A stretch of 64,000 nucleotides of DNA from Adiantum capillus-veneris (lineage: Eukaryota > Streptophyta > Polypodiopsida > Polypodiales > Pteridaceae), in NCBI GenBank assembly GCA_014529385.2, contig CM043944.1, positions 48,336,768 through 48,400,767 of the forward strand. Reading direction: 5' to 3'. This document shows positions 21,670 to 32,971 of this stretch, one piece after another. How positions within the stretch are numbered: position 1 is the stretch's first letter; the number at the start of each line of letters is the position of its first letter. The position numbers and the translations under genes are program-made. The notes below the pieces were generated by a model. The model was not told the origin of the DNA. It saw nothing but the letters and a program-made list of their open reading frames with translations, and searched no databases.

Positions 21670-22440
21670 TTACTTTGGCGTGCCTTCTTCAGCTTCGTTT
21701 AGGTGCGCGGTCAATTGTGCTTCTTGCCATGCGTGGTACCAATTAATGGCATCACCGGCAAGGTACAGAGGTGCCGTCAAAACCTTGCTATTTCCTGTCT
21801 TTTTAGTTGTCGCAAAATAAGCATTAAATTGATGCAACCAAGAATGAATAATCGTAGCATCCATCTTACCATCATAGTTATTGAACGTGACCTTCTCTGT
21901 GACGGGGTTGTTGGAGTCGGAATCTCGGCTTGCGCCACTTGATGAACTACCAACATCTTTGGCTGACTCAGACTTTGAGGTGAGAACCTGTCGGACCAAT
22001 TCTTGCATGCGTAGTTCTCTTTGTGCCTCACACTCTGCCTCCAATGCCACTCGTCTTTCTTCGGCCGCCAAGCGTGCTTGATCGCGCTCACGCTCCAAAG
22101 CTTCCTTTCTTTCTGCTTTTTGTTCTTTTCGTTCCTCGACCGCCAAGCGTGCCTCGCGAGCCAAGGTTTCTTGTTTGTTTTGGCGTTCACGCTCCACGGC
22201 TTCCTGTCGTTCTGCTTTTCTTTCTAGTTGTGCCATCGCTACGTGATTCACTTCTTGTTGTTGTGCCATCATGTCCATCATCGACTTGACCAAAGCCTCC
22301 ATAGAAGTTGGTGCAAACCGTGGCGTAGATGGGGAAGGGGGAGGGTCAAGAAAACCTCCTGGTGGGGAAAATTCTTCTTCACCTTCTTCATGCTCATCAC
22401 CTTTATGCAAAGTATCCATTCCGCTTCGGGTGATGACCAT
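21670..22440 (-). CDS. Ty3-C Gag (N-terminal part)
   Basis: Starts at ATG 22440 (MVITRSGMDTLHKG). A proline-rich stretch, then a long Glu/Arg coiled coil (about residues 60-150), then the gag core (FNNYDGKMDATIIHSWLHQF and PLYLAGDAINWYHAW). It is cut after EEGTPK by the hAT terminus, so the C-terminal capsid part and zinc knuckle are missing. Confidence 0.88.
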   Translation of the reverse strand: MVITRSGMDTLHKGDEHEEGEEEFSPPGGFLDPPPSPSTPRFAPTSMEALVKSMMDMMAQQQEVNHVAMAQLERKAERQEAVERERQNKQETLAREARLAVEERKEQKAERKEALERERDQARLAAEERRVALEAECEAQRELRMQELVRQVLTSKSESAKDVGSSSSGASRDSDSNNPVTEKVTFNNYDGKMDATIIHSWLHQFNAYFATTKKTGNSKVLTAPLYLAGDAINWYHAWQEAQLTAHLNEAEEGTPK

Positions 22441-22889
22441 ACACTGAGATCTTTGGGTCTTAATTTCACAAGAAACTTGGGTTCTTGTGGGTCTTGGGTT
22501 CTTGAGGGTCTTGAGGTTCTTGAGGTTCTTGGGGGTCTTGAGTCTATAGGTTCTTCTTTAGCTTGCAATCTGTGTTAGAGAACGATCTTCTCTTTACCCG
22601 AGCTCTTCTCTTTTCCGCGGGCGCACCCCTTGGCGGCCTTGCGCTCACACCAAGGTTGCTTTTTCCCACCTCACGTCGATTGGCCGACTGCTAAGTGCAC
22701 AGTCCGCTCTCAATGAGTGAAAAGAGAAACAAGGGGAGGCTGGACAAGCCCTTCTTTCTTGGGTTTCCTGTCACTCTTCAAAAACACGATCAGGAACCGA
22801 CACGCCCAAGAGGACTTGGGTTACGTGCGACTACAACAAGCAAAAAAATTATGTGGTTCTTTCCTTGAGTGATACAGAACACTGCCAAA

Positions 22890-22901
22890 GCTCTGATACC
22901 A
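22890..22901 (-). promoter_or_regulatory. Ty3-C primer-binding site (initiator-Met tRNA)
   Basis: Minus strand TGGTATCAGAGC, the standard plant initiator-Met priming sequence, one base inside the 5' LTR end at 22903. It fixes element orientation and LTR end. Confidence 0.93.
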
Positions 22902-23368
22902 ATGTAAGGTGCAGCGGAAATGAATGTTGACCTTTGCTCAAGATGAGTGCTCCGAAGTGTGCTCAAGGGTTCCTTTTACTTACGGAAGGGAGAGCCTTCC
23001 GTTCCTTTAGTGAGAGAGTGCAATGGACACGAACAAAGTGGTGAACATTGTGAATGAAGGTGCTGAGACTGAGAGATAGAGAGAGAAGAATACGATACCA
23101 GAATGTTGTGAAACCCTCCTCCGAAGGCCCCACTCTCTATGGCGAGAGCGGTCTACTATTGATTGCACAAATCTCTACAATGCTTGGACTTGCCGACGAT
23201 GTCGACGACGAGACGGACTGAAATCTGTAAATGCTAATGGTTGGAATGTGAAAATCTTTATCTGCTGAATTTTAACTCTATGTCGGTGACGATGTCGATG
23301 GCAACCATGCGACGACGACGCGCCGAAAATGCAGATGCTGAAATCTGCGTTTTCCGGGCTGAATCTGC

Positions 23369-24202
23369 AAACCTTGGCTGATCTGACCTTGCGGCGAGGA
23401 TCTGCTGCGGGAAGGCGAGATCTGCGAGGTTCGGGGATTCTATTGCGGAGTCTGATTGCTGAAAACTGAAAACGTTGGTGCTATGGGCGATCTTGTCGCG
23501 ATGAATCTGCAAAACGCTAGGGCTGAATTCTGATCTTGCTGAGGAAATTTGCTAACGCTAGGGCTGATTTTCTATCCTGGTGTTGTCGGGACTGATCTGC
23601 AATGCAAAATGCTAGGGCTGGTCAAGGTGGCAAAAACGCTAGGCTTTGCAGATAACTGAAAACACTAGGTCTGTTGCGGGAAGGTGGTCTTGCTGAGAAG
23701 GTGCCTGTTGAACGCGAAGTTCCTCTGCTAGAAAGTGCTCGCGCTAGGTTTCTTATATACTTGGATTGCTAATTTGCCCTACCCAATTCCCAACAAACCT
23801 TAGCTGATCTGACCGTGCCGCGAGGATTTGCTGCGGGAAGGTGAGATCTGCGGGGTTCAGGGGTTCTATTGCGGAGTCTGACTGTTGAAACTGAACACGC
23901 TGGTGCTATGGGTGATCTTGTCGCGATGAATCTGCAAAACGCCGATCTGCCATGCTGATGCAAAAATGCTAGGGTTGATGTGCTATTCTGCTGTTGCCGG
24001 GGCTGATCTGCAATGCAAAACGCTAGGGCTGGTCTTGGTGGCAAAAACGCTAGGCTTTGCAGATAACTGAAAACGCAAGGTCTGTTGCGAGAAGGTGGTC
24101 TTGCTAGAAGGTGCCTGTTGAACGCGAAGTTCCTGCTGCCCCTCCTGCCAGAAAGTGCTTGCACTAGGTTTCTTATATACTTGCATTGCTAATTTGCCGT
24201 AC
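23369..24202. repeat. 426-bp tandem duplication inside Ty3-C 5' LTR
   Basis: The block starting AAACCTTGGCTGATCTGACC at 23369 recurs at 23795 with a few differences. The 3' LTR has one copy only, so the duplication postdates insertion of Ty3-C. Confidence 0.85.
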
Positions 24203-25684
24203 TGTTGCTAAATTGGCTTTATCTGACATAAAAATAATTCTAAATGAATTATTGGATTTATAAGTGAGAGGGTTTTCTCGCTTGGAACACCAGGAAAAAT
24301 AATTCTAAATGAATTATTGGAATTTTAAGTGAGGGTTTTTCTCACTGGAGACATCCGAGTACAGAGTATTCCTAGACTCTAGTGCGTCATTCAAAGTAAT
24401 GACGGGAGCATTGAGAACGGGAATATCTGTAAGGCCACCAAGAACGAGTACTTCTGATGCGTCACATCGGATGGGTGACAGGGAGCATTAGGAAGAAGTA
24501 TCCGACCATCCGGGAACGGACATCTCTGATGCGTCATAGGATGGGTGACATAGAGCATCGTGAAGGGGATTGTACCGTAAGTTCGGTAGGAAAGGACTAT
24601 GTGATGGGTATTCCTGATGCGTCACAAGGTGGGCAACGGGTACATCGGAAAGGGGATATCCATAGTCGAGAGAAAATCCGAACTGGAAAAGAGGAATACG
24701 CTTAAAGACGCAAGCACAAGAATAAAGATGGGTTCTGAGAAGCTTTTCTTAAAAAGCGGAATATTTTAACGAGTTTTCCGGGAAGAGCAGACGTTTTCCC
24801 ACGAGGAATCTATGTTTGCATTGGATTCGTGCATGTGGTTGCATCCAGGGACGCTTGGGAAGTGTTGTGAAAAGCATTGTTTTAAACTTATAAGGTTTTA
24901 TTGAGTTTTTGGGCAGGTTCAGATCAATTTAAAATATGCCGGCTGCCCACTTAATAAGTGGGCAGCCACTTAGAAAATAAAGCAACAAAACCAGCTAGCG
25001 TATTCTCTCTCCCTATTTCGGATAGAACATCGCAAAAAAAACAAAAAAATAGCCGCGATCTCTACACGATCAGCTATTCGTGCCGTGGTCAAGGAGCTAT
25101 AAAAGCACCACATGCCCTCACGGAGAAAGGGTTACCAACGTCAGCAAGAGAAGACTCTGCCGCTAGATAACGCAAGAGATCGCGAGACTACGAAGCACGG
25201 AAGTCGCTTTTTCCACTCAAGAGGGACAGGTATCTATTGTGGATTCGCCATACGAATTGTTGTCGCGTGTTTGCGTATGTGTTTGCAGGTACTTCATCAC
25301 GAAGGAGAAGTGAGAAGGCTTCGGCCTACGCTTAGGAATTTCGGGAACGGAATTTGGAAATTGTCTGCGGAGTCTTGACTCCGAGTACAGACAGAAAAAG
25401 AATTGAGAGCTCGTCTCTCGGATTTCCCTTACGAGAAAGAACGACCATCGAGTCAGAGAATTAGAACGGAGGGGTTTTCTCCGGTTCTTGTTCTTGTAAA
25501 AAGATTCTCCCTAATAAAGAATTCTCTTTAAGGGGGGGGACCAGCCCATCTTCTGGTCCCCAGTACTGTGTCCATCTTCTCACTCTCTATCTATTTCTCT
25601 CTATATCCTCTGGCTTCAGCAATAAGTGATAAATCCTATTTATCCGGATGTATTTTAAATTGTTATGCGCTCCCATTTGTGACA
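24203..25684. mobile_element. Solo LTR, 1482 bp
   Basis: TGTTGCTAAA...TTTGTGACA between CGTAC (24198-24202) and CCTAC (25685-25689), a 5-bp duplication with one mismatch; the 3' LTR shows the empty site. Its last ~130 bases (GGTCCCCAGTACTGTGT to the CA end) also occur at 30133-30244. Inside are direct repeats at 24230-24340 (two) and a GATGCGTCA unit at about 24456, 24528 and 24616. No coding domain. Confidence 0.78.
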
Positions 25685-25991
25685 CCTACCCAGTTCCCAA
25701 CAAAAGTCACTTAAAAATAATAAGTAAAAATTGGCTAAAATAGGGAAAATAGGTCAATGCACTGTAAAAATGCTCTTGATGGGTTTTGATGGAAATCTGA
25801 TGATCATGTTGTGTGCAACCAGAGGATATGCATCTACTTTAAGTGTCTGGACATGCACGGTTTGCGACGAACAGACTCACAAAAGTGCCAGAGCAGTTCC
25901 TATTCCTTAAGCTTACTTAACTGAACTGAACTGAACCCATGTCATGAAGCCGCTTGTCCACGTACACATATGGTTAGATGTGCACGTGACA

Positions 25992-27063
25992 CTATCTTCA
26001 AGGCAGGTGATCAACATAGCCTGTCATCATTGTTCCAGATACATGGCTTCAGCATGGACAAATTGCCTCCCTTCCAGTACTCCCTTGATGCACCATCGTT
26101 GTCTCTTACACGGGTGGAGATTCCTAAACTCATCCGCTAGGACCTGACCCGGTTGGACACCAAGAGGACATGGATAGAGCCGAAATAGGAGTTGGCACGA
26201 AGATGAATTTCTATAGAGAGCATCTTCTTCAACTCACAGGAGATGGGTTTGTGCTTCGTCCCAGCTATATGGATGCACATCTATCTCATGGGTTATTGTG
26301 TGCCATTGGTCAGATACGGACATCTTCACATCAGCTTGAGATTGAGACTTGTAGATTTAGAGGGATACTAGCAGCTAGCAGGATATGTTGTCTATGCCAT
26401 ACAAAGCCAGAGATGGAGACACATTATATATATATGTCAGTGCACAGTGTATTACCAGATATGGGGTCGCTTCCACTGTCTATTTAGAGAAGGCTTCGGA
26501 CCCTTCTTGAGAGTCATGAGCAATCAGGACCAAAGATGTGTTGGCCTGTATCTACTTCAGCTACACAGACACAGAGATAGTTTACTGAGGAGATCTGGAG
26601 AGAGACAATCTTAGAGACAGATTACTGATTTCTTCACGCCAAACACTGGACAGATAGAGGAGCAGCCACCATTGTAAAGCTCAGCTCATACTCACACCCG
26701 TGGTACTCATTGACTGAGCATTGGAACTAGGGAGATCAAGACGCCCGCGACCGAGGAGAGGAGCTTCACAACATCGACGGAGACTACAACAGAGGATTCA
26801 AGCCATACTATCTTGACATCCAGAGTATAGAGGAGGATGGATCCATCACCCATTGTATCTTTCTCTTGTATTTGGCACCCATTGTATCAGCAATCACACA
26901 TACCGCAGACAGTTGGAGCTAGTAGCACTTCTAGATTCATTTTAGTATTTCTTTTTTTGTACTCAGACACAGTACCAGATTCACAAGTTTGTAACGGATT
27001 AGTCTCATAGGTCAGTTTGGCCTTTTGAAGACGTTAAATATCATTTCATTTCATTTCTCTCTC
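25992..27063 (+). mobile_element. TC-LINE type B, downstream segment (after Ty3-C)
   Basis: Resumes with CTATCTTCAAG, continuing the codons cut at 10487, then jumps by a large internal deletion from the RT entry region to the post-RT region (LPPFQYSLDAPSL-type block, about 26060). The C-terminal ORF2 piece is at 26170-26487 (YREHLLQLTGDGF, IGQIRTSSHQLEIE). The PIP-like motif at about 26614-26637 has its first Gln codon changed to TAG. 3' hairpin AGGTCAGTTTGGCCT is at 27009-27023, followed by a short TC tract. Confidence 0.88.
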
Positions 27064-27925
27064 TTGCGGTGGCAGTGGCGCCAAGGAAGGATCTCGCCAC
27101 CCGCCAAGAAGCAAGGATCACAACCATCGAGGCACAGATCCAAGAACTTGTCGAGGAGAATGAGAGACTCAAAAAACATCTACGCAAGCTTGAAGACGCG
27201 AAGGAAGTAGAGAACCAAGCTCTGCTTACAAAAGCACACGAAGTTAAAGCCTCCCTCATCGAGACTGTCATGATGGCTCAAAAGGAATCCCAAGAAGCAG
27301 CACACAAGAAGATTGACACCAAGATAGAGGAGGTCATACAAGAATCTCTTGGCCTCAAGGTCAGGATTGGGGGGCTCTACCCACGCCGGTGCACTAGCGA
27401 GGACACCTTGGAGGAAGCAATTACCAAGCTCAAAGACATTCTTCAACTTGTCTACATTAAGCCTGAAATTGTCTCTTGGATCAACGACACACATAGGCAT
27501 GTACCACCCGAGCATTGCATACTCACTCTCAAGGACAAAGATGAATGGATGAAGCTGCTACGCCAATCTTGACTACTCAAGGGAAAAACGTTCAGGATCG
27601 TTGGGGAACTGACCACAAATCAACTCAAGAGTAAAGCAAGCGAGCTCAAAAAGATGCATGAAAGCACACAAGCAAGGTAAATGGGTAGTCTACCGAGGTG
27701 GCAAAGCTATCATCCAAGAGTTTTGAACCCCTAATTGGCTCCCTAGCTGAACCCCCTTAGGTTTTGTTCTCTTCCTCTCTTTCCTTCCCTCATTCTACCA
27801 TCTCGATGGACCCTCAATCCTTAACTGATCTGTATCGATAATCCGAATGCATCGTTGTAATGTTTTGTCTTGGTCCCATGGGTCATATATGACCTCCATG
27901 GACGATAATTCAATCTCTCTCTGTG
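27064..27925 (+). mobile_element. ORF1-only TC-LINE (HAL1-like), type C
   Basis: A short element between two TC tracts. It holds a full ORF1 region, then a 200-bp 3' UTR with hairpin GGGTCATATATGACCT (27880-27895), GGACGATAATTCAAT and TC. There is no endonuclease or RT between the ORF1 stop and the 3' UTR. The 3' end is organised like those of the type A and B LINEs, so it may move using their ORF2. Confidence 0.78.
27069..27726 (+). pseudogene. ORF1p of the ORF1-only element
   Basis: RNA-binding chaperone-type LINE protein. The coiled coil runs from about residue 15 to 95 (heptads rich in Glu/Lys/Leu). An RRM-like domain starts at LKVRIGGLYP and runs to LTLKDKDEWMKLL. A C-terminal domain follows (FRIVGELTTNQL ... 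GKWVVYRGGKAIIQEF). One stop (TGA 27570-27572) and one frameshift near 27660 interrupt an otherwise continuous protein. The CTD aligns with those at 37490-37600 and 54820-54940. Confidence 0.75.
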
Positions 27926-28311
27926 AACTTGACAGAGCCACTGAACTTGGCAGATCCAGACGTCCATGACCTCGGGGGGTCTCCCACTACCGACGAAGGT
28001 TGCAACAGAAGATACAGATCACTCTAGCTCGACATGCAAGACGCCCAACCAGAGTTCTGACCATGGAGGAAGTCGATGAGATCCGACAGCGACCGATGAG
28101 AGATTTCATCTGAACCCACAAACCCCCGGCCTCCCCCCCCCTTTATTCCCTTTCTCCTTAGTGCCTTAGTGTTTTAGTGTTAGTTCTTTGTAACTTGGTA
28201 ACTTTGTAACCTGGTAATTTCCGTACTCAGACATGGTATCAGATTCACCAATTGTAACTTTTTGGTCTCATAGGTCATTTTGGCCTTTTGAAGACGTTAA
28301 TATAACATTTC

Positions 28312-28314
<3 letters not shown>
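27926..28314 (+). mobile_element. TC-LINE type B, 5'-truncated 3' end
   Basis: Begins right after a TC tract within the basic ORF2 tail, including the equivalent of the MEEVDEIRQRPMRDFI terminus at about 28060-28110. It ends with hairpin AGGTCATTTTGGCCT (28272-28286) and TAATATAACATTTCATTTC before (TC)n. Confidence 0.88.
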
Positions 28315-28375
<61 letters not shown>

Positions 28376-28395
28376 CACACACACACACACACACA
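28315..28395. repeat. (TC)29 then (AC)11 microsatellite
   Basis: TC units 28315-28372, one G, then AC units 28374-28395, immediately after a LINE 3' end. Confidence 0.95.
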
Positions 28396-30244
28396 TTTTA
28401 GCCTCTGCTTGTTCTTTTTGGTACTATTTGTGTTGTATGCCTTGTATCATTCCTCTTTACACTATGTGGGCTTGTGAGTATTCAAGAACATACCTATAAC
28501 CTGGGCAGAATAAAAATTTTCAATCATATTGAAGGCACTCTCTGTCATCCTATGTTTCTGAACCCAAACATAACATCAAAGTCCTACAATATCTGGCATA
28601 GACATACAGTATTAGTTGGGGGCTCAAAGTAACTTAATTTTAATAATGAGGTATGATGTGGTTTGTTTTAGATTGTCACAAGCATGAACATGAGGTCTTC
28701 AAACTGAGAGTTTCAGGTTCACTACATGACAGCATGCTCACGTCAACAGAAAGTGGTATGGTTGTTGAAATCTGGTGGCCTTCAATTTTCTGTTTCACAA
28801 CTAGTAATGTTTCAGTTGCCGTTTCGTTTAGAATTTTTTCTTCCAGTTTCCAAAAAGTCAAAGAAACTAGAGCTCTCAGAGGAAGCCAGCGCACCAATTT
28901 TGGATAAGCCAGCCTTCAGGGAAAAGAGGTCAAGAGAAGAAAAAGATGGGCTAGCACAAAAAGGAATTGCTGGCATGAGCTCAAAACGGGCCTGCAGAAA
29001 TGATGGTCTGTTTTTCGTTAATGTTAAGCAGTTTTTTTTTAATATGGGTCTTGGAAATTCAGAGATTGCATTTTTGTTTGAGCCCAAGAATCTGTGAAAG
29101 ATTATCAATCTTTAGTAATCTAGACAAAGCATTTGTAGCGATAACTTTAAGTGTTTGAATGAAAGATAAGAAGGTTTAGGGTATGGTTGTTTTTTGCTAA
29201 AAACAAAGAAACATATAAATCTAGGAAAACATGATAGAAGGCTAACAAACATCACTGCTAGCTATTACGAATGTGGGATAAGAGCCACTGAGGCTGTGCA
29301 TTGATGCATCCAGGCAACAATTTCTCATCTCACAAAACAATGGGATACGTGAACCATTCGGTAGAAATTTTCTCTGATTTGCTTTCCTCTATGGCTCTTG
29401 AAAAGAGTCTCCTAGATAATTCCTATCTTTTCTTAAGGTGTTGAAAATTATTCCCGACATCAAAAGCATGCTAAAGGCACCCCCCATTATACTAGCCTGT
29501 GTGCTAAATATTTCTTGCTCTTTAGCCAAGCCACAAGGGATAGGAACATGCTCTGAAGAGCAGGGCCCACACTGATATGAAAAGCATTTTCAGAACATTG
29601 GCCGAGAGGGAGGGAGCATTTCGTCACCGTGCATTGTCCCTTGGATGGAAGGCAATTATGGCTTGAATGTGCCAATGGTGATGAAGTTGTAAGTCTGGTG
29701 CTCATGGTCGTGGATGCTCCTCCTTGCTGATTGGAATGACCATGTCCATTGTTGCTCCTTCAGATAGGTTTTTGTGCTCGATAAAGTACCTCCATTAGCA
29801 GGTTCTTTGAGACTATTGAGCAGCCATGCATTTCTCCTCCGATGGCGGGCATGCTAATGGTGAGGAGGTTGTAGGCAAGAAATTGAATCTGGAGGTTGCT
29901 TTCCGAACCGGAAGCAACACATGATGTTCTTTTGGAGATTCATAGAGTTGCTTGTGTTCTTGTAGGTGATTCTGAGTAGGGAAGGAAGTTCCCGAGTTCC
30001 ATGGAGTTTTGAGATTCAAGATGGAGCATGGGAATAGTGCCCACTGTCGGTTCATGTGCTTGTAAAGATTCTGCCACATTGATTCTTTCTTTTTTTTGTT
30101 GTTTTTTTTGGGGGTGGGGTGGGGCGCATTTTCCGGTCCCCAGTACTGTGTCAATCTTCTTACTCTTTTTCTTTCTCCCTTTTCTCTTAGTTTGGTATAT
30201 TTCATCTGAGTTAATTGATATGGTTGTGCGCTCCCGTTTTTGAC
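28396..30244. other. Low-copy-looking AT-rich region and partial LTR end
   Basis: 28396-29480 shows no transposon protein and a composition unlike its neighbours. A plus-strand ORF (28726-29097) contains a Lys/Glu-rich stretch (SKKSKKLELSEEASAPILDK) but no domain I recognise; it could be an exon remnant of a host gene. The last part resembles the end of the solo LTR at 24203-25684 (GGTCCCCAGTACTGTGT near 30137 to TTTTTGACA at 30244), so at least 30115-30244 is LTR-derived. Confidence 0.45.
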
Positions 30245-30339
30245 AAAAATCTCTTCTTCATCATAGTAAAAGGTACACAACAAAGGTCTCATACATGGAT
30301 AGATTTGAGAAAGTACCAGTGATGAAGCAGACAAAGTCA

Positions 30340-30775
30340 CTCCAAGGATTTGTATGTATTTTATAACATCATAGGGCCATGTCTTAGTCTACTGATATTA
30401 GATGAGTTGACACCACTATAGTTTAAGAATAGACGAGCAGATTTGGCTAAGGTAAAAGAAGCAAGGAAGAATGGAAAGTGGGCATTTTAAAGGGGGGGCC
30501 AAGCAATCAATGGAGAATTCCATACCCTACTCCCTGAGGAGTGAGCACATCCCTTACCCAGATCAACTACTTCCCACTTTATGTATTGAAACCTCTTTGC
30601 ACTTCTACCTCTTAGGAGTCCTTGAAGCTTTTTCATAAGCATTATTATTTTTCATTTTGTTTTTCATGCCTTGATGGCATGAATACCCGGAGTGGATTGG
30701 AACCAAGATGTATTTGATCTGTCCCCTAGGTCAACTTTGGCTTCCGAAGGAAGTTAATAAACTCTCTCAAGACTC
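30340..30775 (+). mobile_element. Second ORF1-only TC-LINE, 3' portion
   Basis: About 30389-30500 translates, with stops, to an ORF1 C-terminal domain (LDELTPL, FKNRRADLAKVKEARKNGKWAF, RGGQAI). A 3' UTR with hairpin-like AGGTCAACTTTGGCTT (30728-30743) and GGAAGTTAATAAACTCTC follows directly. No ORF2 lies between. It matches the organisation of 27064-27925 but is more decayed. Confidence 0.6.
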
Positions 30776-30835
30776 TTCAAATAGATCTTTGAGGTGTCTT
30801 GTGATTGTTCCCATGACATTAGAATCTCTCTCTCT

Positions 30836-32971
30836 CTGGGCAGGCAGGATTCAAGAGAGGTTTTTCTACTCTTGACCATATCTTGACACTCAGAGCTATC
30901 ATTGAGGAGGGTAGATCACATGGGAGCCGGATCTATTGCAACTTTGTGGACTTCCGCAAAGCATTTGACACAGTACCCAGAGCTAGATTGATGCGCAGAT
31001 TATAGGAGATGGGAGTACCCACAAAGCTCATTTGGGGGGTCATGGCACTGTACAGGTCAATAGTGGGGCATGTACGCACCTTAGAGGGCCTATCTACAGC
31101 GGTTCATTCCACTATTGGGGTGAAGCAGGGTTGCCTGCCCTCTCCTAGTCTGTTTGGTATGTATGTGGATGAGATTTCTGACTACATTGAGAGAGATGGT
31201 GATAGAGGTGCACAACTGGTAGGAACATGGATTCCACTATTGTTATATGCTGATGATATTGTGTTGATCTCCGACTCTCCGGAGGGGATGCAACGTCACT
31301 TGGATGCTTTGCATAGGTTTGCTCATGAAAGTGGTTTGTGTGTCAACCTTGGTAAAACCAAGGTCATGGTATTTAAATACCACCCCACAGTGGATCAGGA
31401 GGTCAGTGCCCGCATTCACATACGGACAGGAGACAGTGGAGTATACAGATGCTTAGACCTACCTTGGAGTGGTTTTTAGTGGACCAGCATTTTCATTGAG
31501 AAGAGCAGCAGAGACTAGATTGACTAGAGCCCATGCAGCATTGGGTAGATTGGAGAGGATGTGTTCACATGTTCAGTTTCAGGAGCCTCGAACAAAGCTC
31601 TGGCTCTTTGACACCTTGGTGGCTTCTGCATTGCTCTATGGAGCTGAGATTTGGGGACCTTCATTGGATCATCATGGGACGACAGGTCGCACTGATGGAT
31701 GGGGGGACATGGAGAAGCCACTAGTCTCTATGATCTCACGGCTCATTAGAGCCAAGGCTTCAGTACCACGTGCCATTATCTGAGCGGAGCTAGCTGCCCC
31801 CCACTAGTGGTTGAGGCGCTCACTAGATCTGTCTCCTTCATACACCGCATGTGGGAACTTCCCAGAAACAGACATGCCCGCCTTCCACATGAGTCCTCTC
31901 GACAATTAGCCATGCAGGGAGATACAACATGCTGGTATGGGGAGATGACATCATAGTTTTAGGCGCATGGGTTCAGCATAGACAGACTGCCCCCCTTCCG
32001 GTACTCACTGGATGCACCCTCTCTGACTCTCACACAGTCCGAGATCACCAGGCTCATCCGCCAGGACCTGACTCAGCTAGACACCAAGAGGACATGGATA
32101 CAGCCAGCACAAGAGCTGCGCATGAAGATGGCTTTCTACAGAGAGCATCTTCTCCAGCTCACGGAGGACGGTTTTGTGACGAGACCCAGAAACATGGACA
32201 CCCACTTGTCTCATGGGATACGAGGTGCTATTGGCCAGATACGCACATCTTCACACCATCTGCGGATCCAGATTGGGAGATACAACAGAGTACCAGCAGA
32301 GGCCAGGACATGCCTCCTGTGTGACCTAGAGCCTGAGACAAAGTTGCACTACACATGCCACTGCCCCGTCTACTACGAGATACGTGGCCACTTCCACCGC
32401 TTGTTCAGAGAGGGCTTCGGACCACTCTCGAGAGTCATGCGGTACGAGGATCAGAGATGCTTGGGTCTGTTTTTGCCCGAGCTGTGCAGACACAGAGAGA
32501 GCCTGATGAGGGAGAGGCCAGCCAGTCTCAAAGACGGATCACAAACTTCTTTAGAGCAGACACTCGACACCCGGAGGAGCTACCACCACAGGAGAGGTCG
32601 TCGCCTCACACCAGAGGCACACTGATCGACCGAGCGACCAAGCTAGGGAGATCCAGACGCCCACGACTGCGGAGGACTAGACAATATCGACGGAGGTTGC
32701 ATCAGAGGATTCGGATCACTTTGGCCCGACATGCATGACGCCCGGTCAGGCTATTGACCATGGAGGAGATTGATGAGATCCGCCAGCGACCGATGCTGGA
32801 TCCCACCTAGCTTTTCACACCTAGCTGTTTCGGATTCCATAGCATTTTATTCTGTCATTTTATTTTATTTTGTCATTTTTGTTACTCTGACTTTGTATCA
32901 GATCCACCACATTGTAGCTTTCTGGTCTCATAGGTCATTCTGGCCTTCTGAAGAAGTTAATATAACGTTTC

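Larger units (their letters stand above)
13160..21673 (-). mobile_element. hAT element (BED/DUF659 transposase), interrupted by Ty3-B
   Basis: The left end opens CATAACGGGAACG at 13160. The right end is ...CCCGTTCCCTGTTAC at about 21673, possibly a few bases further. Both ends resemble the termini of the 706-bp non-autonomous hAT at 55780 (CATAGTTACCCGGAACG). GTTCC/GGAAC-rich subterminal arrays occur on both sides (13165-13245, 16670-16780, 21640-21670). Removing Ty3-B leaves about 3.7 kb. I cannot find an 8-bp target duplication; gag sequence is missing at the junction, so a flanking deletion is likely. Confidence 0.82.
10488..25991 (-). mobile_element. Ty3-C: Ty3/gypsy element, minus strand, host of nested insertions
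   Basis: Bounded by LTRs at 10488-11694 (3') and 22903-25991 (5') and by a perfect 5-bp target duplication CTATC outside them. In element orientation: 5' LTR, PBS, gag, [hAT insertion], protease, acidic repeat region, a possible chromodomain-like tail, polypurine tract, 3' LTR. RT, RNase H and most integrase are missing, so it is an internal-deletion derivative. The first 215 bases of the two LTRs differ at roughly 14 positions by eye. Confidence 0.93.
22903..25991 (-). repeat. Ty3-C 5' LTR, enlarged
   Basis: Minus strand TGTCACGTGCAC...CTTACA. It is 3089 bp against 1207 bp for the 3' LTR. The excess is a 426-bp tandem duplication (23369-23794, repeated from 23795 to about 24202) and the solo LTR at 24203-25684. 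Confidence 0.9.

Noticed and set aside
13152-21680. 8-bp target duplication for the larger hAT
   Set aside because: CACATGAC on the left has no counterpart on the right; the host gag is missing sequence there, so the duplication was probably deleted.
24450-24640. Regular direct repeats resembling a small CRISPR array
   Set aside because: Only about three diverged units with unequal spacing, inside a plant solo LTR. This is ordinary tandem repetition.
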